The notes: a model not told the origin generated them from the letters alone. 64,000 nt of DNA from Ectobius pallidus (GCA_964059195.1 CAXKWD010000007.1:55217620-55281619); one strand, 5' to 3'; counted from the first letter of the stretch, positions 11,304-21,904 are shown. Program-made: numbers and translations.

Positions 11304-12495
11304 CCTCTAGGCAGGCCTAGAGGCTGAGGTAGATTTCGAAGTGCTTTTAGGTAAATTTATTGTCGCTGCGCAGCACTCTTCTTCTTTAGCCTTGGCATGA
11401 CAAACCCGCAATAACAAGAACTGAATTCGGTAAAGAGCAAAAACCTACAATAATTTGTTTTGAAAAAGAGAAGGATATAATATTCTGGGAGGCCGTGCGC
11501 ACGATCAGCAATGAATAAAATTAGCAAAGCCGCTAAACAAGACAAAATTAATGATATTATAATAATTCTTAAAGAGAGCCATGACTGTGATAACTCTATA
11601 AAACTCAAGGTATCAACATAACCGAACAGTAGTCCCAATGTTCTTTGAAGACAACACTTTCATATTAAACTTCTTTTTACTGAGAATTATTTTCTCACAG
11701 CAATATCAAAGTGTACAATGCACAATATGAAATATAAATAAATCTGAAATCTTTTTTATAAAAAGAGAGTTGTTTATTATGTTTTAAATTGATATTATAT
11801 TGTATTATTTATTTTTGATTTTCCCATGCATTATTGTTCTAAAGGTGTGTAACTATTATTTGTAATATTTCAAACTCTATTACATTGGTAATTTTATCCT
11901 TAGTTGGTCTTCACACTTTCCTTTCGGCAGGCCTTCAGGCTGAGGTATATTTTGAAGTGTTATTGTTTTTCAAACTTTCAAATCTCGCCTTATATGAGAG
12001 CTATCAAGTAACTAGTTATTGATTTGTAGAGTACTCATCAAGAGCTTTTCAACGATCCCCCACATGACGTGGTTTCAAAAGTTTCTAATTTCCACCCCCC
12101 ACCCCCACCCGAATCGTTGGTGTCACTGTGAACTCCATATGGAGCACTCTAATTTATTCAAACAAAGTTTCCCTCTATACTTCATAGGGGCCGAGATATA
12201 AAGTTTTCAAAATTTCAACCCCCTCCCCCGACCACCCCCTTGGGCCAATTTTGCTCATTAACGAACTTGTCCGAACTATTGGGCCTAGAAATAACATAAT
12301 ACAATTTGGTTCAAATATCTTTAAAATTACGGCCGCTATCGTGTAAAGATATATAAATATCACAACAAATTTTTTTGAACGGGCGGTGGTTTCGTACTGA
12401 GGGAAGCATGAAACGTAAAGATATGAAAGAATTTTTCGAAAATCATGACATGGTATCGATTGCAATAGGTAGATTTTTAGTCGAAATCTACCTAA
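11304..12495. mobile_element. Insertion with AGGTAGATTTCGA inverted ends
   Basis: Separates STWRDYYEEKFKN from the RT start of LINE-C. The left edge carries a 20-bp palindrome (CCTCTAGGC/GCCTAGAGG, 11304-11323) followed by GAGGTAGATTTCGA. The right edge has a hairpin (12467-12495) whose outer arm reads as the complement of AGGTAGATTTCGA. A diverged copy of the left motif (GGCAGGCCTTCAGGCTGAGG) recurs at about 11928. No coding signal was seen. Class unknown. Confidence 0.5.
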
Positions 12496-13275
12496 AAACA
12501 TCGATACTGAAGTATATACAAAAGAAAACACAGAGAACAAAGGCTCAAGAAGGATAAAAATCAATATACATGAGGAAGATAATGAAAGCGAAGAAGAGGA
12601 AGAAGAAAAGGAAATTGATGAAGCTGAAGTAGAAATGACAATGCAAGAAATCAAGCTAGGTAAGGCTACTGGAAAAGATGGAATAGCACCTGAACTAATT
12701 AAATATGGAGGCAAAGAACTAATTAAAATATTGAAAAACCTATTTCAGAAAATACTGACAGAAAATAAAATACCAAGAGAATGGGAAGTTAATATAATTG
12801 AAGGTAATCAAAGCGAATGATCAAACTACAGACCTATATGCCTATCCCCAGTTGTATATAAAGTGTATACTAGAATCCTGGCACAAAGACTGAGAGAATT
12901 AGTTGAACAAGATTTAGAAGAATGGGCAGACAAACACAAGACCATATATTCTCACTTAGAATGATAATGGAGAAAGCCATAGATAGAGGGAAGGGTATAT
13001 ATCTGGGTTTTCTAGACCTGAAAGCAGCTTTTGACTCAATACCCAGAGAAGAAATCTGGAAAGCTCTAGAGAACAAAAAAGTTCCTAAGAATTTTATCAA
13101 AGCAATACAATCAGTATATCTGGAACCAAAAGGGATAATTAGATTAGATGGGCAGGGATCAGAACCATTTTTCATGGACAGAGGGGTCAAGCAGGAGATA
13201 GTCTTAGCCCACTTCTATTAAGAACATATAGTAATGGATGAAATCTGGAAAATTGGTAAGAGAAGAACTGCAAGA
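12496..13275 (+). pseudogene. LINE-C reverse transcriptase, N-terminal and central part
   Basis: Plus-strand text: an acidic linker, then KATGKDGIAPELIKYGG, NKIPREWEV, SNYRPICLSPVVYKVYTRIL, QDHIFSLRMIMEK, FLDLKAAFDSIPREE (first catalytic Asp) and RGVKQEIVLA, a relic of GVKQGDxLSP. Stops at 12820 and about 12950, with frame shifts, disable it. LINE-D interrupts at 13276, within its 12-bp TSD. The rest of the RT resumes at 16680. Confidence 0.82.
13264..13275. repeat. Left target-site duplication of LINE-D (12 bp)
   Basis: AGAACTGCAAGA here is repeated exactly at 16668-16679. Both copies lie within LINE-C coding text. Confidence 0.9.
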
Positions 13276-13663
13276 CATCCCCTAGGAGCTGTAGGACCTT
13301 GAAGTTGGTGGGGATGCTTGCGTGGTCTGATGATCCTTCGGGCTATGCCGGCGGTAGCATAGCTACCGGTAGGGCCACCCTTGCCGGACAGGCTGAAGGT
13401 AAAGACCCAGACTAAGAAACAGCTCAGAAGAGGATGCCCAACGGTTCCAATGGCGGAAGAGGAATGTGAACCCCAACGGCAGAGGAAGCGGAAGAGGCGC
13501 CTTGGTTAGGGAGGGGCAGATCAGGCTCTGAAGTCGTGGTGAAGACAGCTGATCTAGGGGACGGAAACCCCGAAACCAAATGACCTGGCCCTCCAGGTTG
13601 GGGGTTGGGCGTGAGGCTGACGACCTAACCTCGTAAAATCACACTGTTGCGGAACCCCAAATA
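13276..13663 (+). promoter_or_regulatory. LINE-D 5' leader with alternative hairpins
   Basis: GC-rich leader upstream of the ATG. Within 13342-13368 two perfect 7-bp stems are mutually exclusive: GCTATGC (13342-13348) with GCATAGC (13357-13363), and CGGTAGC (13352-13358) with GCTACCG (13362-13368). LINE leaders commonly carry internal promoters, and some carry self-cleaving ribozymes. Neither is demonstrated here. Confidence 0.45.
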
Positions 13664-16656
13664 ATGCCTCGGAATAGAAAGAATACCTTAAGATGGACTA
13701 GGCGAGAAAAAATGGACATTGAGATGGGATCATGGAATGTACGTACCTTACTCAGACCAGGAGCTCTGAAAGCTCTTATTGAACAACTACAACAATATAA
13801 TGTACTTATTGCTGCAGTACAGGAAACCAAGTGGACAGGGAAAGATATTTGGGATACAAAGAGCTACACAGTATTTAGTAGTGGTAAAGAGAAAAGAAGT
13901 AACGATAGTGGAGTGGCCTTTATAGTTCATTCATGTTTGAAAAACAGTATAATAAAGTTCACACCAGTTAATGAAAGGATATGCATATTAAGGATCAGAA
14001 CAAAGTTTTTCAACTTGTCAATAATAAACGTATATGCACCGACAGAGGAGAAAGATGAAACTATCAAAGATAATTTCTATAGTAGATTGGAACAAATATA
14101 TGACAGTATTCCGACAAATGATATAAAAATTGTAATGGGAGATTTGAACGCACAAATTGGAAAAGAAGGAATACATAAAGAAATTACTGGAGGGCATAGC
14201 TTGCACGATGTAACAAATGATAATGGACAAAGACTTATAGACTTTGCCATAAGTAAAAGCATGATAATAAGCTCCACCTGGTTTCCGCGCAAAGAAATTC
14301 ATAAAGGGACATGGATATCGCCTGATAGACAAATAATCAATCAAATAGACCATGTCTTAATAGACAAAAGAAGAGCATCAAGTATAATGAATATAAGATC
14401 ATATAGAGGTGCGAGCTGTGGCTCTGATCACTTTTTGATTAAAGTAGCTTTCAGATGCCGAATCATGAGAAATCAAAGAGAGGAAGGGAATAATAAGAAT
14501 AAGAAGTATGATATTGGAAAATTGAAAACCCCTGAGGGTAGGGAAGAGTTTAAATCAGCTATCAAAACAAACTTTGAAAACAGAAATATTAATCAAGAAA
14601 TGACAGTGGAAACCTTATGGGAATCAACCAAAAGTAGTATCATAGAAGTGGCTGACAAAGTAATGGGAACAAAAAGGAAAACAGAGAACAAAGAATGGTT
14701 TGATGAAGAATGCAAGGAAGCAATATCACAACGAAATGAAGCCCATCAAAACTATCTAATGCGACAAACAAGAGGAAGAAAGCAGGAATTAGAATCCCTG
14801 AATAGGATAGTACATAAAATATGCCGAAAAAAGAAAAGGGAACACATAAACAAGAAAATACAGGAAATAAACGAAAACCTGGAATCAAGGAATCTCAATA
14901 AAGCATACAAAGATATAAAAGTGATGAAAGAAGGCTTCAAAGCTAGAACAAATCTTTGCAAAAATAAGGATGGAACATTAATTGGCGATAAAAGTCAAAT
15001 TGAATGTAGATGGAGAGAATATTTTGAGAATCTACTCAATTGCAATACAGTGGAAGAGGAAGAGGAGGAAGATCCCTTCTATACTGGTAATGAAGGTACA
15101 GAAAGTGGAATCCCAGAAGGAACAACAGAACCTCCCACAAAGGAGGAGATAAAGAAAGTAATTAGCTCGCTTAAAAACAATAAAGCACCGGGGTTTGACA
15201 AAATACCATCAGAGATTTGGAAATATGGAGGGGACAAACTGTTAAGCACTCTCTGTGAAATTTTAATTAAAGTTTGGAATACAGAATGTATACCCAATGA
15301 TTGGAAGAAAAGTATTATATGTCCAGTTTATAAAAAGGGGGACAAACTGGAGTGTAGTAATTATAGAGGCATATCGCTACTCTCCACAGCATACAAGATT
15401 TTTACCAGTGTTTTAAAATTAAGACTTGAGACATGTGTAGAACCAGTTTTAGGACCATATCAAAATGGGTTCAGACGAGGTAAATCAACTACTGATGCAA
15501 TTTTTACTGTAAGACAGACGATGGAGAAATTTTGGGAAGGAAATATGGAATTGGTACAGATGTTTGTAGACTTCCAACAGGCATACGACTGTTAAACGAA
15601 ACAAAATAAGGAAAATAATGGAACATTTTAAAATCCCTAACAAACTTATACGATTAGTAGATAACAATGAGAGAAACATCATCATGCGTACAAATTCAAG
15701 GAGAATTGGGTAAATTCTTCCAGGTGAAGCAGGGCCTAAAGCAAGGTGATGGGCTGGCCCCATTGCTTTTCAACCTCATCCTGGAATACGTAATTAAGAA
15801 GGCACACATAAATACTAAAGACACTTTGGAGTATAAATCTATGCAAATAGTAGGGTATGCTGATGACCTAAACTTGATGGGAAGATCAGTGGATTCAGTA
15901 AAAGAAGCCCTACAACAACTGCAAGAAGCAGGAAAGGAAGCTGGATTAAAAATAAATGAAAATAAAACAAAAGCTATGATACAAAATAGAAAAAATCTCA
16001 ACATTCGAGATATAATTCAAACCCAGAACCAAACCATACAAGTGGTACAAGAATATAAATATCTGGGTGTCCTCAATGGAAAGAACCAGGAACTAATAGA
16101 AATACAGCATAGATTGCAAGCAGCCAATAAGGCTTATTATTCAGTTTTACCACTGCTGAAAAATCGTGATGCCAACTGGAGAAACCGAGTAATGCTGTAC
16201 AAAACATTGATCAGAAGCATTATAACATATGGAAGTGAAAACTGGATCCTCTCGAAGAAAGCGCAAGATATAGTTGATAACTTTGAAAGGAAAATACTTA
16301 GAAAGATATTTGGCCCAATGTTAGTTAATGGAGTATGGAGGATCAGATATAATCAAGAACTGTACAATATGTATGATGATGTAGCACTCTCTATATTTAT
16401 GCGAATAAAAAGACTGCAATGGGCAGGACACGTGATAAGAATGGAAGAAGAACAAATTCCAAAAAGAGTACTGAATGGGAGGTATGGAGGGAGAAGGCCA
16501 GTTGGAAGACCACGAGATAGATGGGAAGACAAGATCCGGGAAGATGCACAAAGCCTACTGCATATCCGAAATTGGAAGAGGATGGCAAAGGACAGACAGG
16601 AATGGAGGAGAATTATTGGGGAGGCCATGGTTCGAAAATGGACCGAAGTGCCATAG
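13664..16656 (+). pseudogene. LINE-D endonuclease-reverse transcriptase (about 1,000 aa, broken once)
   Basis: The ATG at 13664 opens 643 codons. APE endonuclease motifs are WNVRTL (res. 24-29), QETKW (53-57), YAPT (124-127), GDLNAQ (159-164), IDHVLID (228-234) and GSDH (253-256), all intact. A linker rich in Lys/Glu follows, then RT motifs NDWKKSIICPVYKKGD, YRGISLLS, NGFRRGKSTTDA and MFVDFQQAYD. At about 15592 a small deletion shifts the frame to a stop. A second shift near 15670 restores the reading FFQVKQGLKQGDGLAP, then GYADDLNLM with the catalytic Asp pair. The C-terminus (WAGHVIRMEEEQIPKRVL, GRPRDRWED, DRQEWRR) ends at 16656. Apart from the stretch at 15592-15690 it looks complete. Confidence 0.9.
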
Positions 16657-16667
16657 AAGAGAGAGAG

Positions 16668-16679
16668 AGAACTGCAAGA
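16668..16679. repeat. Right target-site duplication of LINE-D
   Basis: AGAACTGCAAGA, identical to 13264-13275. LINE-C text resumes immediately after it. Confidence 0.9.
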
Positions 16680-17524
16680 ACTATAGTGGGATACAGAAAT
16701 TTAAGACTGGTCTGGACACAATCACTGATATATCCTGATAGCAAATAGTAAAAATAATCTACAAATGGCGATTAATGAATGGAAGGAGGAATTAACTAGA
16801 AAAGGATTGGAACTGAATATTTCTAAAAGCAAAACCATGTATATAGGAAGGAAAGATGAAGAGGTTGTAATATCGTGTAGTAATGAAATGCTGGAACAGG
16901 TAAATAGCTATGAATATCTGGGAACATTAGTAAATAAAGATGGCAAAATAGAGCAAGAAATTTTAAATAGAATAAGGAAAGCCAACTCTGTCTATTACCA
17001 GATTAACAATACTATAGTGGGAAAAAAGGAAATAACCAATAATACAAAAATCATAGTGTTTAAAACAATAATATTACCAATTTTGTTATACGGAGCAGAG
17101 AGGTAGACTCTACTGCAGAAAACAAGAAAGTAAAATAACAGCCATGGAAATGAGATACTTAAGACGAGTTGTGGGAAAGACAAGAAGGGATATGATTAGA
17201 AATGTAACAATAAGAGGAGAGTTAGGTACCCACTCCGTTAAAAGAATATTGGAAAAAAAGACAGCTTAAATGGTATGGACATGTATCCCCCATGCCAGAA
17301 GAAAGAAAACCGAAACAGTATTTAGAAGCAAGACCAGTAGGCAAAAGAGCAAGGGGAAGGCCACGTATGCTATACCAGGAATACATTGAGGAGTTGGGAA
17401 AAGAAAAGGGAAAGACATGGACAGAAATGAAGAGAATGGTAATGGACCAAGATGAGTGGAGGAAATGGGTAGAGGCTGGTACTCCATGCTTAACGGCACA
17501 AAGGAGTTAGAGAACGAAGAAGAA
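16680..17524 (+). pseudogene. LINE-C RT C-terminal region and 3' end
   Basis: After a damaged catalytic box (LIYP-D where YADD is expected, with bases missing) the text reads NNLQMAINEWKEELTRKGL, ELNISKSKTMYIG, YEYLGTLVNKDGKIEQEI and KTIILPILLYGAE. After a stop come RRVVGKTRRDM, LKWYGHVSPMPEERKPKQYL, GRPRMLYQEY and DQDEWRKWVEAG. The stop is near 17510, followed by a GAAGAAGAA tail and the 16-bp TSD. The WYGHV and GRP..W motifs are the usual C-terminal signature of RTE/L1-like insect LINEs. Confidence 0.82.
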
Positions 17525-17540
17525 GTTTAATGCCTTGTTG
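17525..17540. repeat. Right target-site duplication of LINE-C
   Basis: GTTTAATGCCTTGTTG, identical to 7802-7817. LINE-B resumes here. Confidence 0.95.
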
Positions 17541-17861
17541 AAAGTTTGTTCAGCTTTCTCTATGGCTCTTCTTTTGTCCGTTTCTGTGCCCAATACTAGG
17601 TCATCCGCGTAGAGTAGATAATTGACGTCTGCATTGAATCTAGTTCATCAAAGAGGTCGTTGATGTAGATGTTAAAAAGCATGCAGCTGGTGACAGCTCC
17701 TTGTGGCAGTCCCATTTGTAGGATTCTATATTTGGAATACTGTTCTCTGTATTTAACCCTGCAGGTTCTTTAGTTTAGGAATGATTCAAGCCAGTTGAGG
17801 AGATTAGACTTTATTCCATGTCTTGCTAGGTTCACTGATAAGGACTGTCTGCAGACTGTCA
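17541..17861 (-). pseudogene. LINE-B RT catalytic core
   Basis: Minus-strand text: LARHGIKSNLLNWLESFLN, a stop, then TCRVKYREQYS, GLPQGAVTSCMLFNIYINDL, a break, then YLLYADDLVLGTETDKRRAIEKAEQTF. The YADD catalytic pair is intact. The reading is cut at 17864 by the mariner insertion on one side and by LINE-C on the other. Confidence 0.85.
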
Positions 17862-18061
17862 TACAGGGTCTGTATTTAAGTAATGAGAATAAATCCAGAA
17901 AACAAAATTTATTACAGATATTGCTACAAACCTTTAGTAGTCTTCAAAGTATGCAGGAGAGTTTTCCACGCTTCGTACGCTCCCTGAAAGTCAACAACTG
18001 GAACAGCCTTCAGAAAGCTGCTTTGACAGCATCCAGAGTTCTGTGGTGGTCAGTTTTTTCA

Positions 18062-18165
18062 CAATGTCATTACCAGAGATGAAAGTTGGATCTTTGAGTA
18101 CGACCCTGAAACAAAACGGCAGAGCACCGAATGGCACACTCCGAGTCGCCTTGGGAGGAGGGAGG
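18062..18165 (+). pseudogene. Mariner transposase fragment, catalytic-Asp region
   Basis: Plus-strand text FHNVITRDESWIFEYDPETK followed by RQSTEWHTPS, matching the mariner GDESW box around the first catalytic Asp (Gly replaced by Arg). It runs into a (GA)n/(TA)n microsatellite at 18165-18231, then into the nested fold-back. Confidence 0.85.
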
Positions 18166-18235
18166 GGGAGGGAGAGAGAGAGAGAGAAAGAGAAAGAGAA
18201 ATATATATATATATATATATATTCAGGGTCAATCC

Positions 18236-19720
18236 ATTAGAAATGAACCAGGCCAAGTTGCTCGACATTTTTGATTTCCCTAATTTTTTTTACCAGTTAT
18301 TTCTCAATAAAAATGAGTTCAAAACTATGGTTAAAACAATTTTAGGCTCATACTTTTAAGTTTGCTTTGTAATCATATTTCAGTCTAAAACATGTTTTGC
18401 ACAAATGTATGTAACTCTGTTAGTTTTATAGATAACAAGACAAAATAAAGACCAAAATTATCAGAATGACATGCTCTATATTTTTGTTCTAACATAATAT
18501 TACCTCAGTAGTGAGGAAAGTGAAGAAAAAATTCACAACTACAAATTGAAAAAAAATTTAAAACAGGAGTTTTATTGCTGCAAAATTATTAAAAGGAAGA
18601 AAGACTCACCTTTAATTTTTTTTCTTGTATAGATTTACTATAGGAATACTTGCTGCAGAAGTTTCAAGCTTGAAAACTTGACCCTTTTTTTAAAATATAA
18701 TTGTTCAAAAATGCAAAAAAGCGTATTTTGGCATTATTTGAAGTAGAATATCTCAAAAGGGCCTGAGTGAAAAATTATGAAATTTATACAGGTAACACCT
18801 CTTTATGATATAAAGACGTGATAAAAATTTGGTGACTGAGACTCAACTGGTTCCAGAGTTATAGTGCATCGAAGTTGGCCAAAAATTGCAAACTATGCAT
18901 CAAAATTTCAACACTCAATGCTTTGAAGAAATTATAAATTTGTCATGGTAACTGATGAAATGTAGCCTACATATACAACTCTTTTGTGTAACAAACTTAG
19001 GTTCACTAAAATTTTGCATTTAAAATTACAAGGTTGATTTTTACTATTAAATTGCCATTAAATTTCGTGTGCGTATTAACACAATTTTTGGCCAACTTCG
19101 ATGCACTGGAACCAGCTGAGTCTCAGTCACCAAATTTTTATCACATCTTTATATGGTAAAGAGGTGTTATCTGTATAATTTTAATAATTTTTCACTCAGG
19201 CCCTTTTGAGATATTCTACTTCAAATATTGCCAAAATATGCTTTGGGCATTTTTTGAAAAATTGTGTTAAAAAAAAGATTCAAGTTCTCAAGCTTGAAAC
19301 TTCTATAGCAAGTTTTCCTATGGTAGATCTATATAAGAAAAAAAATTAAATGCGAGTCTTTCTTCCTTTTAATAATTTTGCAGCACTAAAACTCCCGTTT
19401 TAAGTTAATTTTCAATTTGTAGTTGTGAATTTTTTTCTTTACTTTCCTACTTTACTAATATTATGTAAGAACAAAAATCTAGAGCATATCATTTTGTTAA
19501 TTTTGGTTTTTATTTTGTCTTGTTATCTATAAAATTAACAGAGTTACATACATTTGTGCAAAACAGGTTTTTGGCCAAAAAAGGATGAGCCTAAAATTCT
19601 TTTTACCATAGTTTTGAGCTCACCTAATATTGGGGAGTAATTGGTAAAAAAAATGAGGAAAATCAAAAATGTTGAGCAACAAATTTTATTCAATTTAGTT
19701 CATTTCTAATGGATTGACCC
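18236..19720. mobile_element. Giant hairpin (fold-back) element, GGGTCAATCCATT ends, TTCA TSD
   Basis: The ends are perfect inverted repeats (GGGTCAATCCATTAGAAATG) with a 4-bp TSD TTCA (18232-18235 and 19721-19724). The inverted similarity extends over nearly the whole element: arms of about 650 bp (18236-18891 and about 19080-19720) around a spacer of about 190 bp. There is no ORF. The terminal GGGTCA-TCCAT pattern resembles the ends of the transposon at 49474-53241 and the element starting at 63689, so it may be a non-autonomous relative. Confidence 0.85.
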
Positions 19721-19724
19721 TTCA

Positions 19725-20005
19725 TGGTTACAGAGTACCTGACGAAAACTGGGATCACAACAATTCCTCAGCCTCCCTACAGCCCCGACCTTGCCCCCAG
19801 ACTTTTTTCCTCTTTCCCAGAGTGAAAAACGCCCTCAAAGGACACCACCACGGAACCTTGGATGCTGTCAAAGCATCTTGCACACGTGCTCTAAAGGCTG
19901 TTCCAGCTGCTGACTTTCAGGGAGCGTACAAAGTGTGGAAAACTCGCCTGCATAAGTGCGTTGGAGTACTAAAAGTTTGTAGCGATATCTGTAATAAATT
20001 TTGTT
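19725..20005 (+). pseudogene. Mariner transposase, C-terminal fragment
   Basis: Plus-strand text with FFLFPRVKNALKGHHHGTLD, AVKASCTRALKAVPAADFQG and WKTRLHKCVG, the end of a mariner transposase after the catalytic DD34D box. The upstream PYSPDLAPCD motif is only a relic (SLQPRPCPQTF). The same coding segment is present inverted at 17900-18050. Confidence 0.85.
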
Positions 20006-20045
20006 TTCTGGATTTATTTTCATTACTTAAAATACAGACCCTGTA

Positions 20046-21063
20046 TGCTGGATCGGAAGTCCACGAAGACTGCAGTTACAATTTTTCTTTCATCCATTGC
20101 ATCTTTGATTGATTGGCTCAATTTTGCAACATAGTTAGGATTTTTCTTTCATCCATTGCATCTTTGATTGATTGGCTCAATTTTGCAACATGTTCACTTG
20201 TTGATCTGTGCATTCGGAAGCCGGCTTGTGCATGGTTGATGATATTGTCTGTAGTTTTAGTAGTATTTGGGATCTTTGTTGGCTTTCAGCATGGGGATAA
20301 CTGTTGCTTTTTTTTTCCACGTTGATGGCACTTGTCCTGTTTCCCATAGTTTTTTAAACCATATTAGCAGTGTTTTTCTTGCCAATACCCCAGCATGCTT
20401 CATGAATTCAGGACGTATCTTGTCTTCTCCAGGTGACTTTTTGTTCTTTAGATTTTTAATGGCTGCGATTAATTCAGTTTTGCTGATTGGGGCTTTACAT
20501 ATGTCAATAGATGTGTCAGTTCTTAAATCGCTCTTAAGGGTATTATACATTTTTTGAATGTTTTAGAGTTTTCTCTTGCATATTTACCTTTCCTTTGGTT
20601 TTGTGAATACGTTAGTGCAAAAGCATTTGTTGGTTCTTTGTCCCAGGAAATTTCTTTGGCATTCTTATTTATGGGTTCTTTCTTTCTTTCAGGTATTTTA
20701 TTTTGGATTGTTGCCATATATCTTTAGGTTTTTAGGCTATCTTGTTGGTAATTAATGTTGGATTTGAAATCACTGAATGCATGTCTTTCGGGTTCTGTAA
20801 TTTTTCTTTGAAAGATTGTGGCTTGCCCTCTCCAGGCTTGTATGTCCTCTATTTTACCAGTCTGTTTGGCTGTCTTTGACCGAAGTATGCGTTTGTTCTT
20901 GATGATTTCAAGTTCTTCGTTCCAGACACATTTGTATTCTTTCACTCTGCCTCTTGGGATACATGCTTTTGCACAGTTGATAATGATTTTGTTAACACTT
21001 TCCATACCGTGCCATTTTTCAGCGTTATTGTCCTGTGAACAGGCGTTTTCTTCCGTTTTTGTG
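20046..21063 (-). pseudogene. LINE-B linker and RT N-terminal part
   Basis: Minus-strand text from the right: TEENACSQDNNAEKWHGMES, NKIIINCAKACIPRGR, EYKCVWNEELEIIK, AWRGQATIFQRKI, then PISKTELIAAIKNLKNKKSP, GEDKIRPEFMKHAG and IWFKKLWETGQVPSTWKKKA. A damaged stretch (RMHRSTSEHVAKLSQSIKDA) leads to TAVFVDFRSS, the first catalytic-Asp motif, cut by the mariner at 20043. A 59-bp tandem duplication (20082-20192) sits in this last part. Confidence 0.8.
20082..20192. repeat. 59-bp tandem duplication in the LINE-B RT
   Basis: The block starting TTTTTCTTTCATCCATTG at 20082 is repeated from 20141 with period 59 and about 51 matching bases. It duplicates RT codons (KLSQSIKDAMDERK on the minus strand). 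Confidence 0.9.
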
Positions 21064-21904
21064 ATTTAAAAAAAAATATACAATATGTATTACAAAATAA
21101 TTAATTACTTAGCCATGAAGATTGGAACCTCCTCTTTCTAGAAATGATATTCTTTTGTGTATTCACTCTGGCATAAATATATCACAGGCAGATAAATGGG
21201 AGGCTCTTTTGAGGATTTTTTTTTTTGTTGGAAATATTTTTTCCAGGTTTAGAGGGTTAAAAACCTATTTATTGCAAAAGTACTAACTAAACTTACTGAA
21301 ATAATACATAATATAGAATTCTGACAACTTATTGGTTCCATATTGTCCAGTAATTAACACGTGTGTGATATTGTTTGAAGCTTTCTGGCGTACACAGTCC
21401 AATGTTACACACTTTGCACCATCTTATGACTCCCATCTCACTTTTTGTCCAGTTTCTTTATCTGCACACATATCGTCTTCGTCAATAGATGCATCATGAT
21501 ATGATCCAGAAGAACCAGAATAAACATTTTGATCAACAGGAGAAAAGCCTAAAAACAGAATTCATCCGATTCGGACATCTTCATGAACTAGCTTGTTGTT
21601 GATGTTGTGGTAATCGCAGTAGGTCGATATAATTTCGATAGAAAAGTCGATATAAATCGACAAAAGTGTATGAAGCACATTCTGTTGGGAAGTTCATAAA
21701 CTAAGCTTCACATTTATCTGTTCAAAACCTGTATTACACAATGTCTTCTCTCATTGCTGAGCATGCGAACACGTGCAACGTAAGGGATATGGTCTTGGTT
21801 CACGCGGGAATAAAATGCGGAACGTATCGCGTATGGGCATGGTGTGGAAAGTGTTAACCAACTTCCCTATGTCATCTGTACTTTGTGTAAAACCTATAAT
21901 ATTA
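21064..21904 (-). mobile_element. piggyBac-like relic with internal deletion
   Basis: On the minus strand a Ser/Asp-rich N-terminal stretch (VYSGSSGSYHDASIDEDD, about 21490-21540) is followed, after a stop and shift, by RWCKVCNIGLCTPESFKQYH. That is the Cys-rich C-terminal finger of piggyBac transposases (CxxC...LC..CF..YH pattern). The whole catalytic middle is absent. It lies between two LINE-B segments that continue each other. TTAA borders were not confirmed, and the edges are approximate. Confidence 0.55.

Larger units (their letters stand above)
13276..16667 (+). mobile_element. LINE-D: near full-length RTE-like non-LTR retrotransposon
   Basis: A 3.39 kb unit with exact 12-bp TSDs. It has a GC-rich leader (13276-13663), one long endonuclease-RT reading with one short damaged stretch, and a 3' end of GA repeats directly after the stop. 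It is the least decayed LINE in the window, so probably among the last arrivals in this nest. Proteins of this type are often annotated as craniofacial development protein 2-like or RTE-class. That label is from memory of the family, not a search. Confidence 0.88.
7818..17524 (+). mobile_element. LINE-C: full-length non-LTR retrotransposon with nested insertions
   Basis: Flanked by an exact 16-bp TSD inside LINE-B. The order on the plus strand is a GC-rich leader, endonuclease, linker, RT and a C-terminal region, ending in a short GAA tail (GAACGAAGAAGAA). The leader also opens the short element at 25893-26316. Four foreign blocks interrupt it: 8159-8660, 9311-10655, 11304-12495 and LINE-D (13276-16667). 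The LINE-C sequence itself is about 3.3 kb. EN motifs (TWN, ISEVK, YAPTED, GDFNART) and RT motifs (YRPICLS, FLDLKAAFDS) suggest an RTE- or L1-like APE clade, which I could not settle. Confidence 0.85.
17864..20043 (+). mobile_element. Mariner fold-back derivative with a nested element
   Basis: Ends CAGGGTCTG...CAGACCCTG, flanked by TA (17862-17863 and 20044-20045), the canonical mariner target. The left arm of about 190 bp (17864-18055) is an inverted copy of the right arm (19850-20043), and both encode the transposase C-terminal segment. Between the arms, plus-strand fragments read RDESWIFEYDPETKRQSTE (18070-18150). Without the nested 18236-19720 element the unit is about 0.69 kb. It interrupts the LINE-B RT between VFVDFRSS and YDSL. 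The transposase is incomplete and inactive. Confidence 0.85.

Noticed and set aside
12175..12714. 179-codon minus-strand open frame with Ser/Ile runs
   Set aside because: Overlaps LINE-C coding text on the other strand. It is an antisense shadow of an acidic Glu-rich linker.
13325..13345. CTGATGA followed by a UUCG-capped stem in the LINE-D leader, resembling a hammerhead ribozyme core
   Set aside because: The GAAA expected after stem II is absent, so a canonical hammerhead is not supported.
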